Assembly: GCA_034766995.1 (NCBI GenBank)
Contig: CM068316.1
Location: 14,338,000 to 14,401,999, forward strand
Length of the DNA: 64,000 nt
Direction of reading: 5' to 3'
Source of the DNA: Acanthacorydalis orientalis
Lineage: Eukaryota > Arthropoda > Insecta > Megaloptera > Corydalidae
A model generated the notes under the pieces. The model saw only the letters and a list, made by a program, of their open reading frames with translations. It was not told where the DNA came from and did no database searches. Both the position numbers and the translations under genes were made by a program. Of this stretch, positions 36,371 to 46,431 are shown in pieces (position 1 is the stretch's first letter; each line of letters opens with the position of its first letter).

Positions 36371-36590
36371 TAAAAATGTATTTCTCCATAATATTCATAC
36401 TTGATAAACTATAAATAAGTAGCCGTAATAAAATAAAAAGTAAGAAAATAAATATGGTAAATGCCAAAACTTGAATGCAAATATGGCTGAGAAAAGAAAA
36501 AGATACATTTTTTTGATAGAATTGCTAACCATTCTTCGACATTATCCATTTATTATGTAAAAAATCATTTAAAATACGAACAGGATGTAA
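36371..36590 (+). repeat. R repeat, copy 2
   Basis: Directly right of the mariner and in the same orientation as copy 1, beginning TAAAAATGTATTTCTCC and ending AAATCATTTAAAATAC. The mariner therefore sits between two direct R copies. Confidence 0.75.
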
Positions 36591-37077
36591 ATTAATATCA
36601 AGTTATTATAAATATATATACATTTATATTATTGAGCTTGGTGGAAATAAGTAGGGATATAACGACTTCATATTTCTATAGAAATATTTAAGTTTATATT
36701 CATCTCTTTTGACGGTTCTGAAAACTTTATTTTTTGTCTAAAACCAATTCTTTATAACAGATAAAACATAAATGTACTGTGAATCGTCAAATGAAATTGT
36801 ATCTGTCTTCATATATAAAATCAAAGTTATCCACAAAAAATGAAAAGAAAATTGTAAAAATTTGTAAAATATCCATAACGTTGAATTATTTATTTCGAAC
36901 GAGGCTTCTATGACACCCAAAAATATTTTGATGATTATTGATAATACATTTCGCGATATATTAGTGTGTGATAAGCTGTTATCTGGAAAATTATTTCTAC
37001 TTGGAAGTGATTTTAGATATTATTATATATTTCAAGTGAGCGAGCACAGCAAGCCCGGAGGTCGGCGAGTGAATCCC

Positions 37078-37147
<70 letters not shown>

Positions 37148-37359
37148 TTTTTACTTATAACAGCATATTTTACTTAAAGTTAATAGTTGGAAATGAGTAG
37201 TTTATATATAATTTCCTCGGAATAATAAGTGTCAAGTATTATACTCCAAAGTAATATTTATAATTTTTCTTAATATTTTAATTTTTTAATCAAATAGTAA
37301 TGTAACTAAAGCTCTATATTTAAATATTTACTTACAGTAGATTCCACTTTTTCAAATTA
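36591..37359. other. Spacer between the two inverted modules
   Basis: It is the centre of the inverted duplication and holds the GC-rich plus TA tract at 37036-37146. A 96-codon plus frame at 36910-37200 runs into the TA tract and is not supported as a gene. Confidence 0.5.
37036..37146 (+). repeat. GC-rich segment running into (TA)n
   Basis: About 46 bases, GTGAGCGAGCACAGCAAG followed by CCCGGAGGTCGGCGAG and ending CCCTCTAA, run directly into about 32 TA units. The arrangement resembles 6247-6368 (GGCGAGCGCAGAGACC ... CTCCTAGTA then TA). Confidence 0.55.
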
Positions 37360-37574
37360 TATAATGAACCTATTTTAAATAATCTTTTACGTAATAAATT
37401 GATAATTTCGAAGAATAGTTAGCAATTCTATCAAAAAAATGTATCTTTTTCTTTTTTCAGCCATATTTCTATATAAACTGGAATTTACCGTCTTTACTTT
37501 CTTACTTTTCATTTTATTATGACTACTTATTTATAGTTAATCAAGTATAAAGATTATGTAGAAATACATTTTTA
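37360..37574 (-). repeat. R repeat, copy 3 (inverted)
   Basis: Inverted match to copy 2: read on the minus strand it starts ATATAAAAATGTATTTCTAC and ends near AAGATTATTTAAAATAGG. It abuts the inverted mariner copy. Confidence 0.75.
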
Positions 37575-37576
37575 TA

Positions 37577-38125
37577 TTAGGTTGACAGAAAAATAATCGC
37601 AGTGTATGATCTTCAAATTCATATAAGTTTTTAATAATTCTAAGTAATCCAGAACTCTTGAATGACTATGACTAACCTTTGTGCAGTTCTCAAACTGTTG
37701 TACATTGTTTTGATTCAACTAACACTAATTTGGTTGTTATGAACTGAAGGACTTTCGCGCCCTCCTCCATCTTCAAGGCTTTCGTCCCCAACACGAAATT
37801 TTTGGAACCACCATTGTGCATCGTACGTATATTAGTGCCCACACCAAAAGCATCGTTTAGCTTATGAGTAGTTTCTGTTGCTTTGCCACCTGTTTTGTGC
37901 TCGTACAAAAATTTGGTCTTCTTTGCTTCTTTTCTATCTTTAATTCAATAGCGCAGTTTGAAATACAATTAATAATAAAACCAAAGTCGATGTTACCAAA
38001 ATACAGGCCGAAAAAATCATTTTAACATCATATTAACATGAACACGATAAAAGACACTTTAATTGAAAAATATTAAGGTTAGAATTCAGAAAACGAAAAC
38101 CGAACTTATTTTCATGCCAATTTAA
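37577..38125 (-). mobile_element. Internally deleted mariner (family A, copy 4)
   Basis: A 549-bp element with TA at 37575-37576 and 38126-38127 and inverted ends (TTAGGTTGACAGAAAAATAA on the left; AATTGGCATGAAAATAAG read from the right). On the minus strand the N-terminal transposase piece reads GGKATETTHKLNDAFGVGTN with a following frameshift (37908-37690). Both this copy and copy 3 have the string ACTAATATACRTACG where other family A copies have ACTGTTAAGGAACGTACG. This shared change shows they descend from one insertion by duplication, not from two insertions. Confidence 0.88.
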
Positions 38126-38127
38126 TA

Positions 38128-38309
38128 TATAATGAATTGATTTTAAATTAATTTTGATTTCTTACATAATAGTTTGAGAATGTCAAAGAATGTTTAGCAT
38201 TTCTATGAAAAAATGTATGTTTTTATTTTTTCATCCATATTTGCATTTAATATTTGGAAATACCGTATTTATTTTCTTTTTTTTCATCTTATAATGGCTA
38301 ATAATTCAT
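38128..38309 (-). repeat. R repeat, copy 4 (inverted), first part
   Basis: Inverted match to R copy 1 up to the point GCTAATAATTCAT (38297-38309), where it is interrupted by the 429-bp insertion. It resumes at 38739. Confidence 0.75.
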
Positions 38310-38738
38310 GGTTATTGAGGATTTAGGGCGCATTGACAACGGAGGTCATTAGCGCCCGAACACAAATTACAAATTAAAAACATACTCCGTTTGCGCACTT
38401 GCATTCGAATCACCCCTTAATTCGAAACGCTAATGTATGTGTGCCAAATGCTTAAGAATATTTCATTCAAACAATATTTCTCTAAGTGAGAGATAATAAA
38501 ACAAAACACATGTGAATGAACTGGACTGTAAAAATACCTAATCTTGATTGGACTATACGTATAAATATAATAAGAAGAGATGAACTCTTGAGGACAGTAC
38601 AACATTTAAAATACTGTGATTTGATATTAGGATTCACAGATTTTTTCGTGAAGAACACTTTAAAATAAGCCCGATGGCTCGACATGTATGACGACACACA
38701 TGTTAAAATATATCAAGATTGGAAAAACACTAAATCAT
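38310..38738 (+). mobile_element. 429-bp retroposon-like insertion with 13-bp target duplication
   Basis: It begins GGTTATTGAGGATTTAGGGC and is flanked by GCTAATAATTCAT at 38297-38309 and 38739-38751. Removing it restores continuity of R copy 4 with the uninterrupted R copy 1, which fixes both ends independently. Early blocks are AGGTCATTAGCGCCCGAACA and CGAATCACCCCTTAATTCG. The same blocks and later ones (TTCTCT, ACACAT, ACAGATTTTTTCGTG-like) recur in the 55.0-kb copy. A 13-bp duplication fits a LINE-mobilised retroposon such as a SINE, but there is no obvious A-tail and I could not confirm a tRNA-like promoter. A minus-strand 71-codon frame inside it is not supported as a gene. Confidence 0.75.
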
Positions 38739-38795
38739 GCTAATAATTCATCTTCTATCTAGTTTATAAAGTATAAAGTTTATGTACAAATACAT
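38739..38795 (-). repeat. R repeat, copy 4, second part
   Basis: It continues R after the target duplication (CTTCTATCTAGTTTATAAAG, then GTACAAATACATTTTTATAT), matching the start of R copies 1 and 2 read on the minus strand. No mariner follows at this junction. Confidence 0.7.
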
Positions 38796-38864
38796 TTTTA
38801 TATATTGAAAATGTGACATCATCAAATTAGTATAAATTAATAAAAGTTAATTAATAAAAAGTTC

Positions 38865-38935
38865 AGAACTTCTTCAGGCGCTAATGACCTTAAGTGCCAA
38901 CATCTCCTCAAACTCCAAATTACTAACCAACCATC
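38865..38935 (-). mobile_element. Retroposon-like family, short 5' fragment
   Basis: On the minus strand it reads TTTGAGGAGATGTTGGCAC, then AAGGTCATTAGCGCCTGAA, the same start as the 38310 insertion. It is cut off after about 70 bases. Confidence 0.55.
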
Positions 38936-39117
38936 AGAACATTAGTTTGTTAATATCGGACATTCGAGTTCTCTATTGCACATGCTACATAAGTGATTTT
39001 TAACATTTTATTAGTGAACTTTTTTGGTGTGTAGCGGTTTTCAGATATATGTGAATTAGCAAAAGATTTCGTAGAATTTTTTTTTATTGAGATTTCATTA
39101 ATATATATTGACAGAAC

Positions 39118-39156
<39 letters not shown>

Positions 39157-40153
39157 ATACACAAAGAATTCGATTATAAAGGACAAATGAAAGATACAAT
39201 AGATATAATAACAAAAATAAAAGATATAAATAAAAAAAAATATTTTTTTCATTAGAACAAAATTATATTTGAGCAAATCGTGACTCATAAAATACTTATA
39301 TTGTGTTTTTATATTGCATATACAGGCTATTAAATTAAAATTGACTTCTTTTTTATAACTTATCTACACAAATGCTACGATGTCTTTGCTTTGAGTAAAT
39401 TTATATGATCCATCATATATAATATTGAGTTTGATTGGCACCAAAACATAAAATAAGTTGTACTGAAGTGGTTAAAACACCAAGGAAGCGAAAGTTATCG
39501 AATAAAAATGATTTTATTGCAATTGAAAATGATTAAAGTTGTAAAACATCTAGGGAAAAACTTTCAATGCGCGTGAAATAAAATTTATCGATTCCGCCTA
39601 TATAAGAACAACGTATGAGAAAAAAATCTTTAGATACGAGTTCTACGTTAAACAATTTCAGTGTCAACTAGATTCAATCACTGATCAAAATTATAAAAAA
39701 ATAAAAGTCAAACGAGTAGATTAATGCTGACAAAATCATTTTTTTTAAATTACATTCGAAAAAACATTAAAATGGAAAATCCACCAATTTTAAAATTTAT
39801 ATACGAGAAAACATTATGCAATTTAAATTTGAAAACTTTGTTAAGATGTAATGAGTATAATGATAAAAAATCAATTAATATCTAAAAATATACTTTAAAT
39901 GACAATAAAGTTCAGTAATTCTTGTATATTTGTTATTCAGTACGGTGTGAAATAATTGTTCCACATTGATGCAGAAAAAAACACGTATCATTCAATTTTG
40001 AAACTTATTTCTGAGCACTTAAAAAATTCATTATTTATTATAAACTCTTTTTATGTATACGATATAACATCTAACAGTAATCTCTTCTTGTTTATCTTAG
40101 ACAGAAAATTGTAATTTGCTCTTAATTTTCCGTATTATTTTTGACAAGCTTTA

Positions 40154-40213
<60 letters not shown>

Positions 40214-40421
40214 GGAGTGAGAGAAAATATATATTTACAAACAAGCGTAAATGTTTGCGAATATCAGTGACATTTATTATAATAAATTGACACATATGAA
40301 TGTCAATTACGATACGAAATCTAAAAACGGCTCCCGGTCATCAAAAACACATAATGGTTACATTCAAATATAACAGGTAACATACGTACACGCGAATACT
40401 GAAGCGTAAACGAAATACAAT
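38936..40421. other. AT-rich spacer with TA arrays
   Basis: TA arrays lie at 39120-39153 and 40153-40208. The 112-codon minus-strand frame at 38950-39288 crosses the first array and is an artefact. Confidence 0.5.
40153..40208. repeat. (TA)n microsatellite
   Basis: About 26 TA units. Confidence 0.95.
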
Positions 40422-40718
40422 TCAGTGAGAATCAACAAAAGAAAGAAACGTTTGATTCTTCGACGAACGTTTTTCACGAATTTTCCGCACAACTTCTACG
40501 GTGATTCTAACGACCTTATTAAGGTGTTTTTCCCTCCTTGACGTCGGCCGGAAAACCATTACAATGTCTTGACTAAGATTGATTTTACTTGTAGACGTTG
40601 TTGTAACAGAAAGTAGGTTGCAACCCAAATACAAATTTACCATCCGTAAAATATCAAATTCACTATCAATTTTATGTGAAAGAGACTGTATTTTATTTGA
40701 ATTTCGGACAAAATGCAT
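40422..40718 (-). CDS. Unrecognised 98-codon ORF in a GC-richer patch
   Basis: The frame starts MHFVRNSNKIQSLSHKIDSE and ends KNQTFLSFVDSH and a stop. I do not recognise it. In its favour, the region 40,380-40,740 is GC-richer than its surroundings, the composition is balanced with a basic stretch (RRE, VVRKIREKRSSKN), and it has no microsatellite-driven repeats. Against it, there is no visible splice-site or promoter context, no signal peptide or known motif, and frames of this length occur by chance. It could be an exon, a fragment of an unknown element or noise. Confidence 0.2.
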   Translation of the reverse strand: MHFVRNSNKIQSLSHKIDSEFDILRMVNLYLGCNLLSVTTTSTSKINLSQDIVMVFRPTSRREKHLNKVVRITVEVVRKIREKRSSKNQTFLSFVDSH

Positions 40719-40740
40719 TCAGAAAGGTCGATGAATGAAA

Positions 40741-41306
40741 TTGGAACAATCTATTCAGTTAAAAATAAATTTAAATTTATTTTTGCTATTTAATTGAGTA
40801 ATTATAGAGTAATTATTTAAAAATAGACACTATTACCAAAACATTAACTATAAAAGCAGTTTTTAAAAACTGATGTCTTCATTTAAACTTCAATTATGTG
40901 AACAGTAACTTTGTTTAATTATTTATGGTTTTAATAGCATTATTGTAAAGTAACTTGGCTTATTATTTTTTAATATATATGGCTATATTATATTTTGTTC
41001 AAAAAAAATATATTTAATAAATAAAAAGCTAAAGTGAAATGTCAAGTAAATAAATTTAACAATTATTTTGGAATTTACATCCACTGGAAGATAAAAATAA
41101 TTACAATATATATATATATATAATGCCATTATAAGTTCTTATATTATTTGACTTTACATATAACTATGAATCCTTTTTTCGAAAATGTAATTATCAAAAC
41201 AAACGTTTGAAACACATCATAGAAGTGGTAATTTGACTATTGGATAATTTGAGGTAATTAATAATTTTACATAGGTTTGATTTGAGCTTCTTTTTTTTTA
41301 GTTTGA
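40741..41306. other. AT-rich spacer without recognisable gene
   Basis: Nothing recognised apart from a short TA run near 41110. Confidence 0.5.
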
Positions 41307-41722
41307 ATATTGTATAGGGTCGGATTTATAATATGTGCCGCCTTTGAGCCACCAATCAAATGCCATCACTTCACTTTCCTCAAATTTGTCCAAATGAATT
41401 AAGAGAAATCTGTGGCTGTTGGTAATTTTAAAAATATTTTAACAGAAAAAATTTAATCATCGCAAAAAAAATTGTAAAATTTTCCATTCATTTAATTTAT
41501 TTTAAAAATACAAACTGTCAAGTTCTACTACATAAATTTTAAAAACGAAATTTGATCTACAAAAATTTTTAGATTTAATTTTTCATTTCACATTGGAGCT
41601 ATCTGTAAATCGAAAGTATAATTGAAAATAAAATTTTCATATTTTCCAAGTCGCCCATCAAAATTTTTTGCCCTGGGAAGTAGTCCATGTTACCTCTGTC
41701 TAAATCCTACGCTGATTCTGCA
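41307..41722. mobile_element. Possible hAT-type non-autonomous element (400 bp)
   Basis: The left end at 41315 reads TAGGGTCGGATTTATAATAT and the right end, read inward from 41714, CAGCGTAGGATTTAGACAG, an imperfect inverted pair. The flanking 8 bases (ATATTGTA and ATTCTGCA) agree at five positions, weakly like a decayed 8-bp target duplication. The GC-richer ends and AT-rich middle with no coding fit a hAT-type MITE. This is a tentative assignment. Confidence 0.4.
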
Positions 41723-42311
41723 CCCAGTTATTTAAAATCGTACAAGAAAAGTTCTTTGTTCATCAAACTAAGTCATAAATCATAAATATGGAAGTATAAA
41801 CATTATATTTACCAAAAGTGAAACAAAAATTAATTACTCTTATTATCATTTTTTGCTTGTCTTTCCATTCATTGAAATGTACAGTGAGTATTAATTATTT
41901 TTTTCAGATTTATCTGATATTTATTTATTCTATTTCAGTTTAAAACTCTTTTTAGTTTGACAATAAAGGCACACAGAATAGATCAAATTCTCATGATTTT
42001 ATTATATGATAAATTAGAGTCATGTCCTGCAATTTCCCTGTTTATAAAATGGTAAATAGTTAAAACAATATTTTTCAGGTTAATTTATTTTGCTATAAAC
42101 AAAAAATTAATTGTCATATCTATTTTTTTTCAGTGCATTTAGTTGGATTTATTTTAATTGTTTTTTGTGATGAAAAAGATTTTTTTAATTTTAAAATGCT
42201 TCATATTAAGTTTATACTTATTTTATAAATATTTTCTTCTGAATCGCTAAGAGATGACTGGTTAGAATTGCAAGCGTTGCATGCCCTGAACTTATGGTTC
42301 TAACTATTTAA
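41723..42311. other. AT-rich spacer without recognisable gene
   Basis: Nothing recognised. Confidence 0.5.
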
Positions 42312-42720
42312 TTGCGATAAAATTAAAGCAGAGAGAGAGAAACAGAACAGAAAACAATGAAATAGTTGAATGCAGTGCTGTTTTTATGTCACAAATCATA
42401 ATTATCTGTCATATACTTATTAATGATCACAGATACAAATTGATTTGTGGTCATAGAGAAAATATCTTCCTTCTTGTTTTCGTCACTTATCTACATCGTC
42501 GAGATGTTTCCAGTTTTTTTTCTATTTGTTAATTTTTATTTTCTTCAGATAGCACCCTTGAGCGTCACAGTAGAACTTTTATAAACTACAATGAATAAAA
42601 TTGCTGCTACTGTCTCTGCTGTTCAGCGCTAACTTTATTGCTTAGCTTCAAAACAAAAACATTATTTCTTTCTTTCTACTACTCCCACTGGCGATAATTC
42701 CCGTTTTAATTTTATCGCAA
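42312..42720. mobile_element. Possible TIR element with 16-bp perfect inverted ends
   Basis: TTGCGATAAAATTAAA at 42312-42327 is matched exactly by its reverse complement at 42705-42720. The 409-bp interval is GC-richer than the flanks and has no coding capacity. No target duplication is visible, so the borders and superfamily are unknown. A 16-bp perfect match is unlikely by chance at this distance, though the AT content weakens the argument. Confidence 0.45.
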
Positions 42721-45147
42721 CTTTTAGTAAGTTGATAAACATTTATAAGATTTTTTTCATTTTAAATCGACGTATAATTTGAAAGCTGTTATATGTATCA
42801 TTTAAGAGAAAGTATAATTGAAATTTTTAATATTTTAATATGTTCTCTTGTAAAAGAAACTTCAGACTATCATATATAATATCAAAGAAAATACTTAAAA
42901 AAATGAATATTGTTTCATAATTTGCGTCTATAAAATAATACGTCACTATTTTTGTTTATTTGTTCATTTAAAATATTAGTTTTATTTTTATACTTTCCTA
43001 TGTATAATTTATATCTCTTTTGTCAATTTTTATTATTTTTATTGTTATTTTATCTTTCATATTATGTCCCGTTTCTAAAATGTTGTAATGATTATCTGTG
43101 TATAAATTATTAATAGTTTAAAACTTACAAAAAAAATATATAGTGTTTTAGTAACATTACATATATTTTTTAAATGAATTAATTATAATTAATTTATACT
43201 TGACTTGCTTCGCAGTTTGAAAATTGTTAGATAATGAAAATATGATAATATCGAAAATTTATTACAAATTATGAAATTTTACAAAAGTATATCGATATAT
43301 CTTATTTATATTGATATACTCTCATGATAATGCCTCTAACTGATTTTTCCTTCTACTCTTTTCTTGTATTATATTCTAACTTATTTTTCATATAGTATTC
43401 AAAAATTTTAACTTATATATGAACAACATATGAATATTTTTATAGTGTTTTTACGTTATATATCTGAAAATGTTGATAAATTCATCATTAATAAGACTAA
43501 ATATCAATAGTTTTCATATTGTTTCTTATCAATTGATATCAAAATTATTTATTTAGTAGTGGAAACAATCTATGTATCGAATCCATTATAATATTGTTAA
43601 AAATAAACTATTGTTAATAAAATAATGGTTTTGAGTTTAAGAGTAGCATTTTAGTTCTTGAATTATAGTGATATTGATAATGTTGAATTTTGTAGAACAA
43701 AGTACTTAATAATATTTAAAGGTTTCTGGTAAAAGTCCTGATTAATTACTTCTATAGTATTGCACATATTTCTTATTATACATTGTACTGCAAGATGGTA
43801 GATAGCAAACTACATGAATATAGTTGTAAATCCGAAACTAATTGTAAACAAATACTCCTTGATTCAACGGAATCAAAATTAGATAAATAATGCAACTGAA
43901 TACCTGGTATAAAAATAGATAATTATAACTTAATATTAGGAATGAAATATTAGGAAATATTGTCATTTAAAGGGTGCATATATAAATTTTAAGCAGCTTC
44001 AGAAAAGTACAATACTTAATAAGTCAAATATTCACATAAAGAAAAGGTTGAAAGTATTCAATTTACAAAACCTGAGAAATAAGTATATGTCAAAAAGGTA
44101 TAATAGTTGAAAAATTGGTAAAAATGAGTGAATATATTTTTTTAAATCCAGTAGTACTTGTTAATTGATTGAAAAATAAATTAACTATTGATATAAAGGT
44201 ATGCAGAAAATATTTTTATTTATTATCATAAAACATTATAAAATAAAAATTATTTATCGTTTATACCATATTGACATTGAAAAATATATTGCTTTTTGTC
44301 ACTACTGTGAAAGAACCATGGTAGTTAGATTTCCAAATTTAACTATCATTTTATTTAACATCGCCAGACTTTAATTATAATAATAATTAACATACTGTGA
44401 TAATAAAACTATTTAATTACAGAAGAATGTCGAATCTAGACACTCTAAGTATTTTAGAGAAAAATAAAGACTTTACGTATAGAACTATTTAGAGAGCAAT
44501 ACTGATTAATGAAAAAAGCACATTAATTGCATGAAATTTAATTGTATGATGATAAAATTAGTGTTTGATGTTATTTCAAGACTTTATTAAATTAATAGTT
44601 AATACGTTTTCATACATTTTAACTCGAAACATTATGTACTAGTTTCATAATAAAGGAATTTATTAATCAATTAGACGATGAAGATCTAATATTAAGATTG
44701 AATAGTAACCTACTTTTTAAAAAAAAGTTGTTTTTTGAGTAAATATTTTGATAATAAATTGATATGTAAATTTCTGTTACCAGTCAGATGATCTGCTCTG
44801 ACACCTTATACTTTTTATTTGTACGTGTATTTGAAACAAAATTGAATATAAAATAATATTCAAATTATTTAAATTTTTAAACTATTTATTTTATTCAAGT
44901 AATTATTTAAAACTTTAAAAAAATATTTATTATTCAGAGTTCTGTTTTAATACAAACTAGTCATTTTCAACATCTCCTATAATATTTTTGTGATATGTTA
45001 TAAATATTCATTTTACCTTGTATGAAAAACTATTATATTGTTAAAATAAATATAGTTGTGTCAAACTGATCACTCTGTATAGAAAATAAAAATTTACAAC
45101 AATACACTGTACATTATTTGCAAATAATTTTATAGGAACTCAACTCG

Positions 45148-45150
<3 letters not shown>
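42721..45150. other. AT-rich spacer without recognisable gene
   Basis: The most featureless stretch of the window. No gene, repeat family or microsatellite over 25 bp was noticed. Confidence 0.55.

Positions 45151-45196
<46 letters not shown>
45151..45196. repeat. (TA)n microsatellite
   Basis: About 22 TA units, a few bases from the edge of the mitochondrial insertion. Confidence 0.95.
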
Positions 45197-45200
<4 letters not shown>

Positions 45201-45207
45201 CTATTAA

Positions 45208-45586
45208 TTATTAACAGTTTATCCTGTACCAGCCCCTCTTTCAACGAAAGAACTATCAAATAAAGGGTTAAGAAAGAGAGGGAAGTGAAAAACTTATATT
45301 ATTTATTCAAAAAAAAGCTATATGTAGAGCTCCTAATATTAAAGGAACTAATCAATTTCCAAATCCACCAATTATAATAGGTTTTACTATAAAAAATTTT
45401 AAAAAATGCATAATCAGTAACAATACATAATACATTTGATCATCACCCAATGAATGAACCAGGTTGACCTAATTCTACTCGAATTAATAAAGTTAAATTA
45501 GTACTAACTATTTCAGATCATGTTCCAAATAAAAAATATAATGTCTCAATATCTTTATGGTTTGTAGAAAATAAAAATTTTTGCGA
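45208..45586 (-). pseudogene. cox1: cox1 5' fragment in the NUMT
   Basis: N-terminal ~125 codons of cytochrome c oxidase subunit I, the haem-copper subunit of complex IV. From 45586 the minus strand starts TCG (a start codon used by cox1 in many insects) and reads LFSTNHKDIETLYFLFGTW, MVSTNLTLLIRVELGQPGS, then FIG followed by an extra G at about 45448 that breaks the GDDQ motif. It continues with VTDYAFFKIF, IGGFGNWLVPLMLGA, MNNMSFS and ends SSFVERGAGTGWTVY at about 45208. Non-conservative changes and further small indels near 45270 confirm pseudogene status. It would not function in the nucleus because TGA codons stand for Trp. Confidence 0.93.
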
Positions 45587-45648
45587 TAAAATGGCTGAAA
45601 ATAGGCGATAGAATGTAAATTTATTTATGTGATAATTCCCTTTTACTA
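45585..45648 (+). tRNA. trnY: mitochondrial trnY copy in the NUMT
   Basis: Starting GATAAAATGGCTGAAAATAG, it has a D-arm (TGGCTGA...), an anticodon arm ATAGA/ATGTAAAT with anticodon GTA at 45615-45617, and a TGTGATAATTCCC region before the TTTTAC acceptor strand. It overlaps the cox1 start by two bases, as common in insect mtDNA. One mismatch in the anticodon stem suggests decay. Not expected to be functional. Confidence 0.8.
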
Positions 45649-45682
45649 TTCTAGATTACAAATCTAAAGGTAAAATAACACT
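45649..45682 (+). pseudogene. trnC: trnC remnant in the NUMT
   Basis: Between trnY and trnW lies CTAGATTACAAATCTAAAGG. The symmetrical stem TAGA...TCTA with loop TTACAAA is one G-to-A change from the trnC loop TTGCAAA. The space is too short for a whole tRNA, so part of the 5' half seems deleted. The assignment rests on position and loop only. Confidence 0.5.
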
Positions 45683-45684
45683 TT

Positions 45685-45752
45685 TAAGACTTAAATTTAT
45701 TTATTTATTTTCAGTTTTGAAGGCTAATTGTTTAAATAAATTTAAATTCTTA
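45685..45752 (-). tRNA. trnW: mitochondrial trnW copy in the NUMT
   Basis: 68 bases. On the minus strand it starts AAGAATTTAAATTTATTTAA and ends near AAGTCTT, giving a partly paired acceptor stem. The anticodon arm is TTAGCCTTCAAAACTGA with anticodon TCA (complement at 45718-45720), which reads UGA/UGG as Trp in mitochondria. A non-functional nuclear copy. Confidence 0.78.
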
Positions 45753-46388
45753 AAATAAAGATTGAAAAATCTAAATTAATATTAATCCAGAAATAGGGAT
45801 AATATTTATATAAAGTAATAGTTTATTTTCTTTACAAAAAGATTTAATTCATTTAAAACTGACTGTTATAATTATAAATGAAAAATAAGAGATCCAAATA
45901 TAGAAAAATATTATAATTAAATCAATTAAAACTATTAAGAAGGTTATAAAAAAAATCATTCCTCTTAATTAAAAATTGAACAACTAAGAGATTAAAGACA
46001 AAAATCCCAAAAAATGAGGACGACCGCCTACTGAATTTAAATTTATTAAAATAAAAAAATATTACTTATAGGTACTGAATTTAATTGTGAATTAATTTGA
46101 ATGAATTATACATTTTAAAGTAAATAAAAATTATAATAATTGAAATTGTTAGGAAAGAATAAAATAAAATATAAATTACTCATAATGATTCACTTATCAA
46201 TAAAGTTCTAAAAAGTTATCCAATATGATTAATAGATGAAAAAGCTATTAATGAACATAAATTAGATTGATTTTATCCTCAAATTGATTCAATTAATAAT
46301 TTTAGAATAATTATAAGAAATTATTTCAATAAGGGCTTTTCTTCTATGTTATTAAAATTAATCTATTAAATCAATCTAGGTTTTCTAT
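45753..46388 (-). pseudogene. nad2: nad2 3' fragment in the NUMT
   Basis: NADH dehydrogenase subunit 2, a membrane subunit of complex I. On the minus strand from 46388: ENLDWFNSLILMT followed by TAG where Trp is expected, a SYNYSKIINWINLW stretch, FSSINHIGW and ESLWVIYILFYSFLTISII near 46150-46260, the GRPHFLGF-type loop near 46020 (usually GGLPPF.GF), and the C-terminal hydrophobic tail up to trnW. The N-terminal third is missing. Stops and shifts occur even under the mitochondrial code. Confidence 0.88.
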
Positions 46389-46395
46389 TAATATC

Positions 46396-46431
46396 TCTCT
46401 CTCTCCCTCTTTATATATATATATATATATA
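46396..46431. repeat. (CT)n(TA)n microsatellite
   Basis: CTCTCT followed by about 10 TA units at the nad2 edge of the NUMT. Confidence 0.9.

Larger units (their letters stand above)
45208..46388. other. Nuclear mitochondrial insertion (NUMT), about 1.18 kb
   Basis: One collinear piece of an insect-type mitochondrial genome, inserted so that cox1 and nad2 read on the minus strand. The order is nad2 (3' part), trnW, a trnC remnant, trnY and cox1 (5' part), with trnY on the strand opposite cox1, as in the ancestral insect arrangement. Reading frames are recovered only with the invertebrate mitochondrial code. Frameshifts, a lost Trp codon and a shortened trnC region show it is a non-functional nuclear copy, not contaminating mtDNA. 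TA/CT microsatellites lie at both edges. Confidence 0.93.

Noticed and set aside
45585..45752. Functional tRNA genes
   Set aside because: trnY and trnW here belong to a decayed mitochondrial insertion and lack nuclear tRNA promoter elements; they are listed only as NUMT parts.
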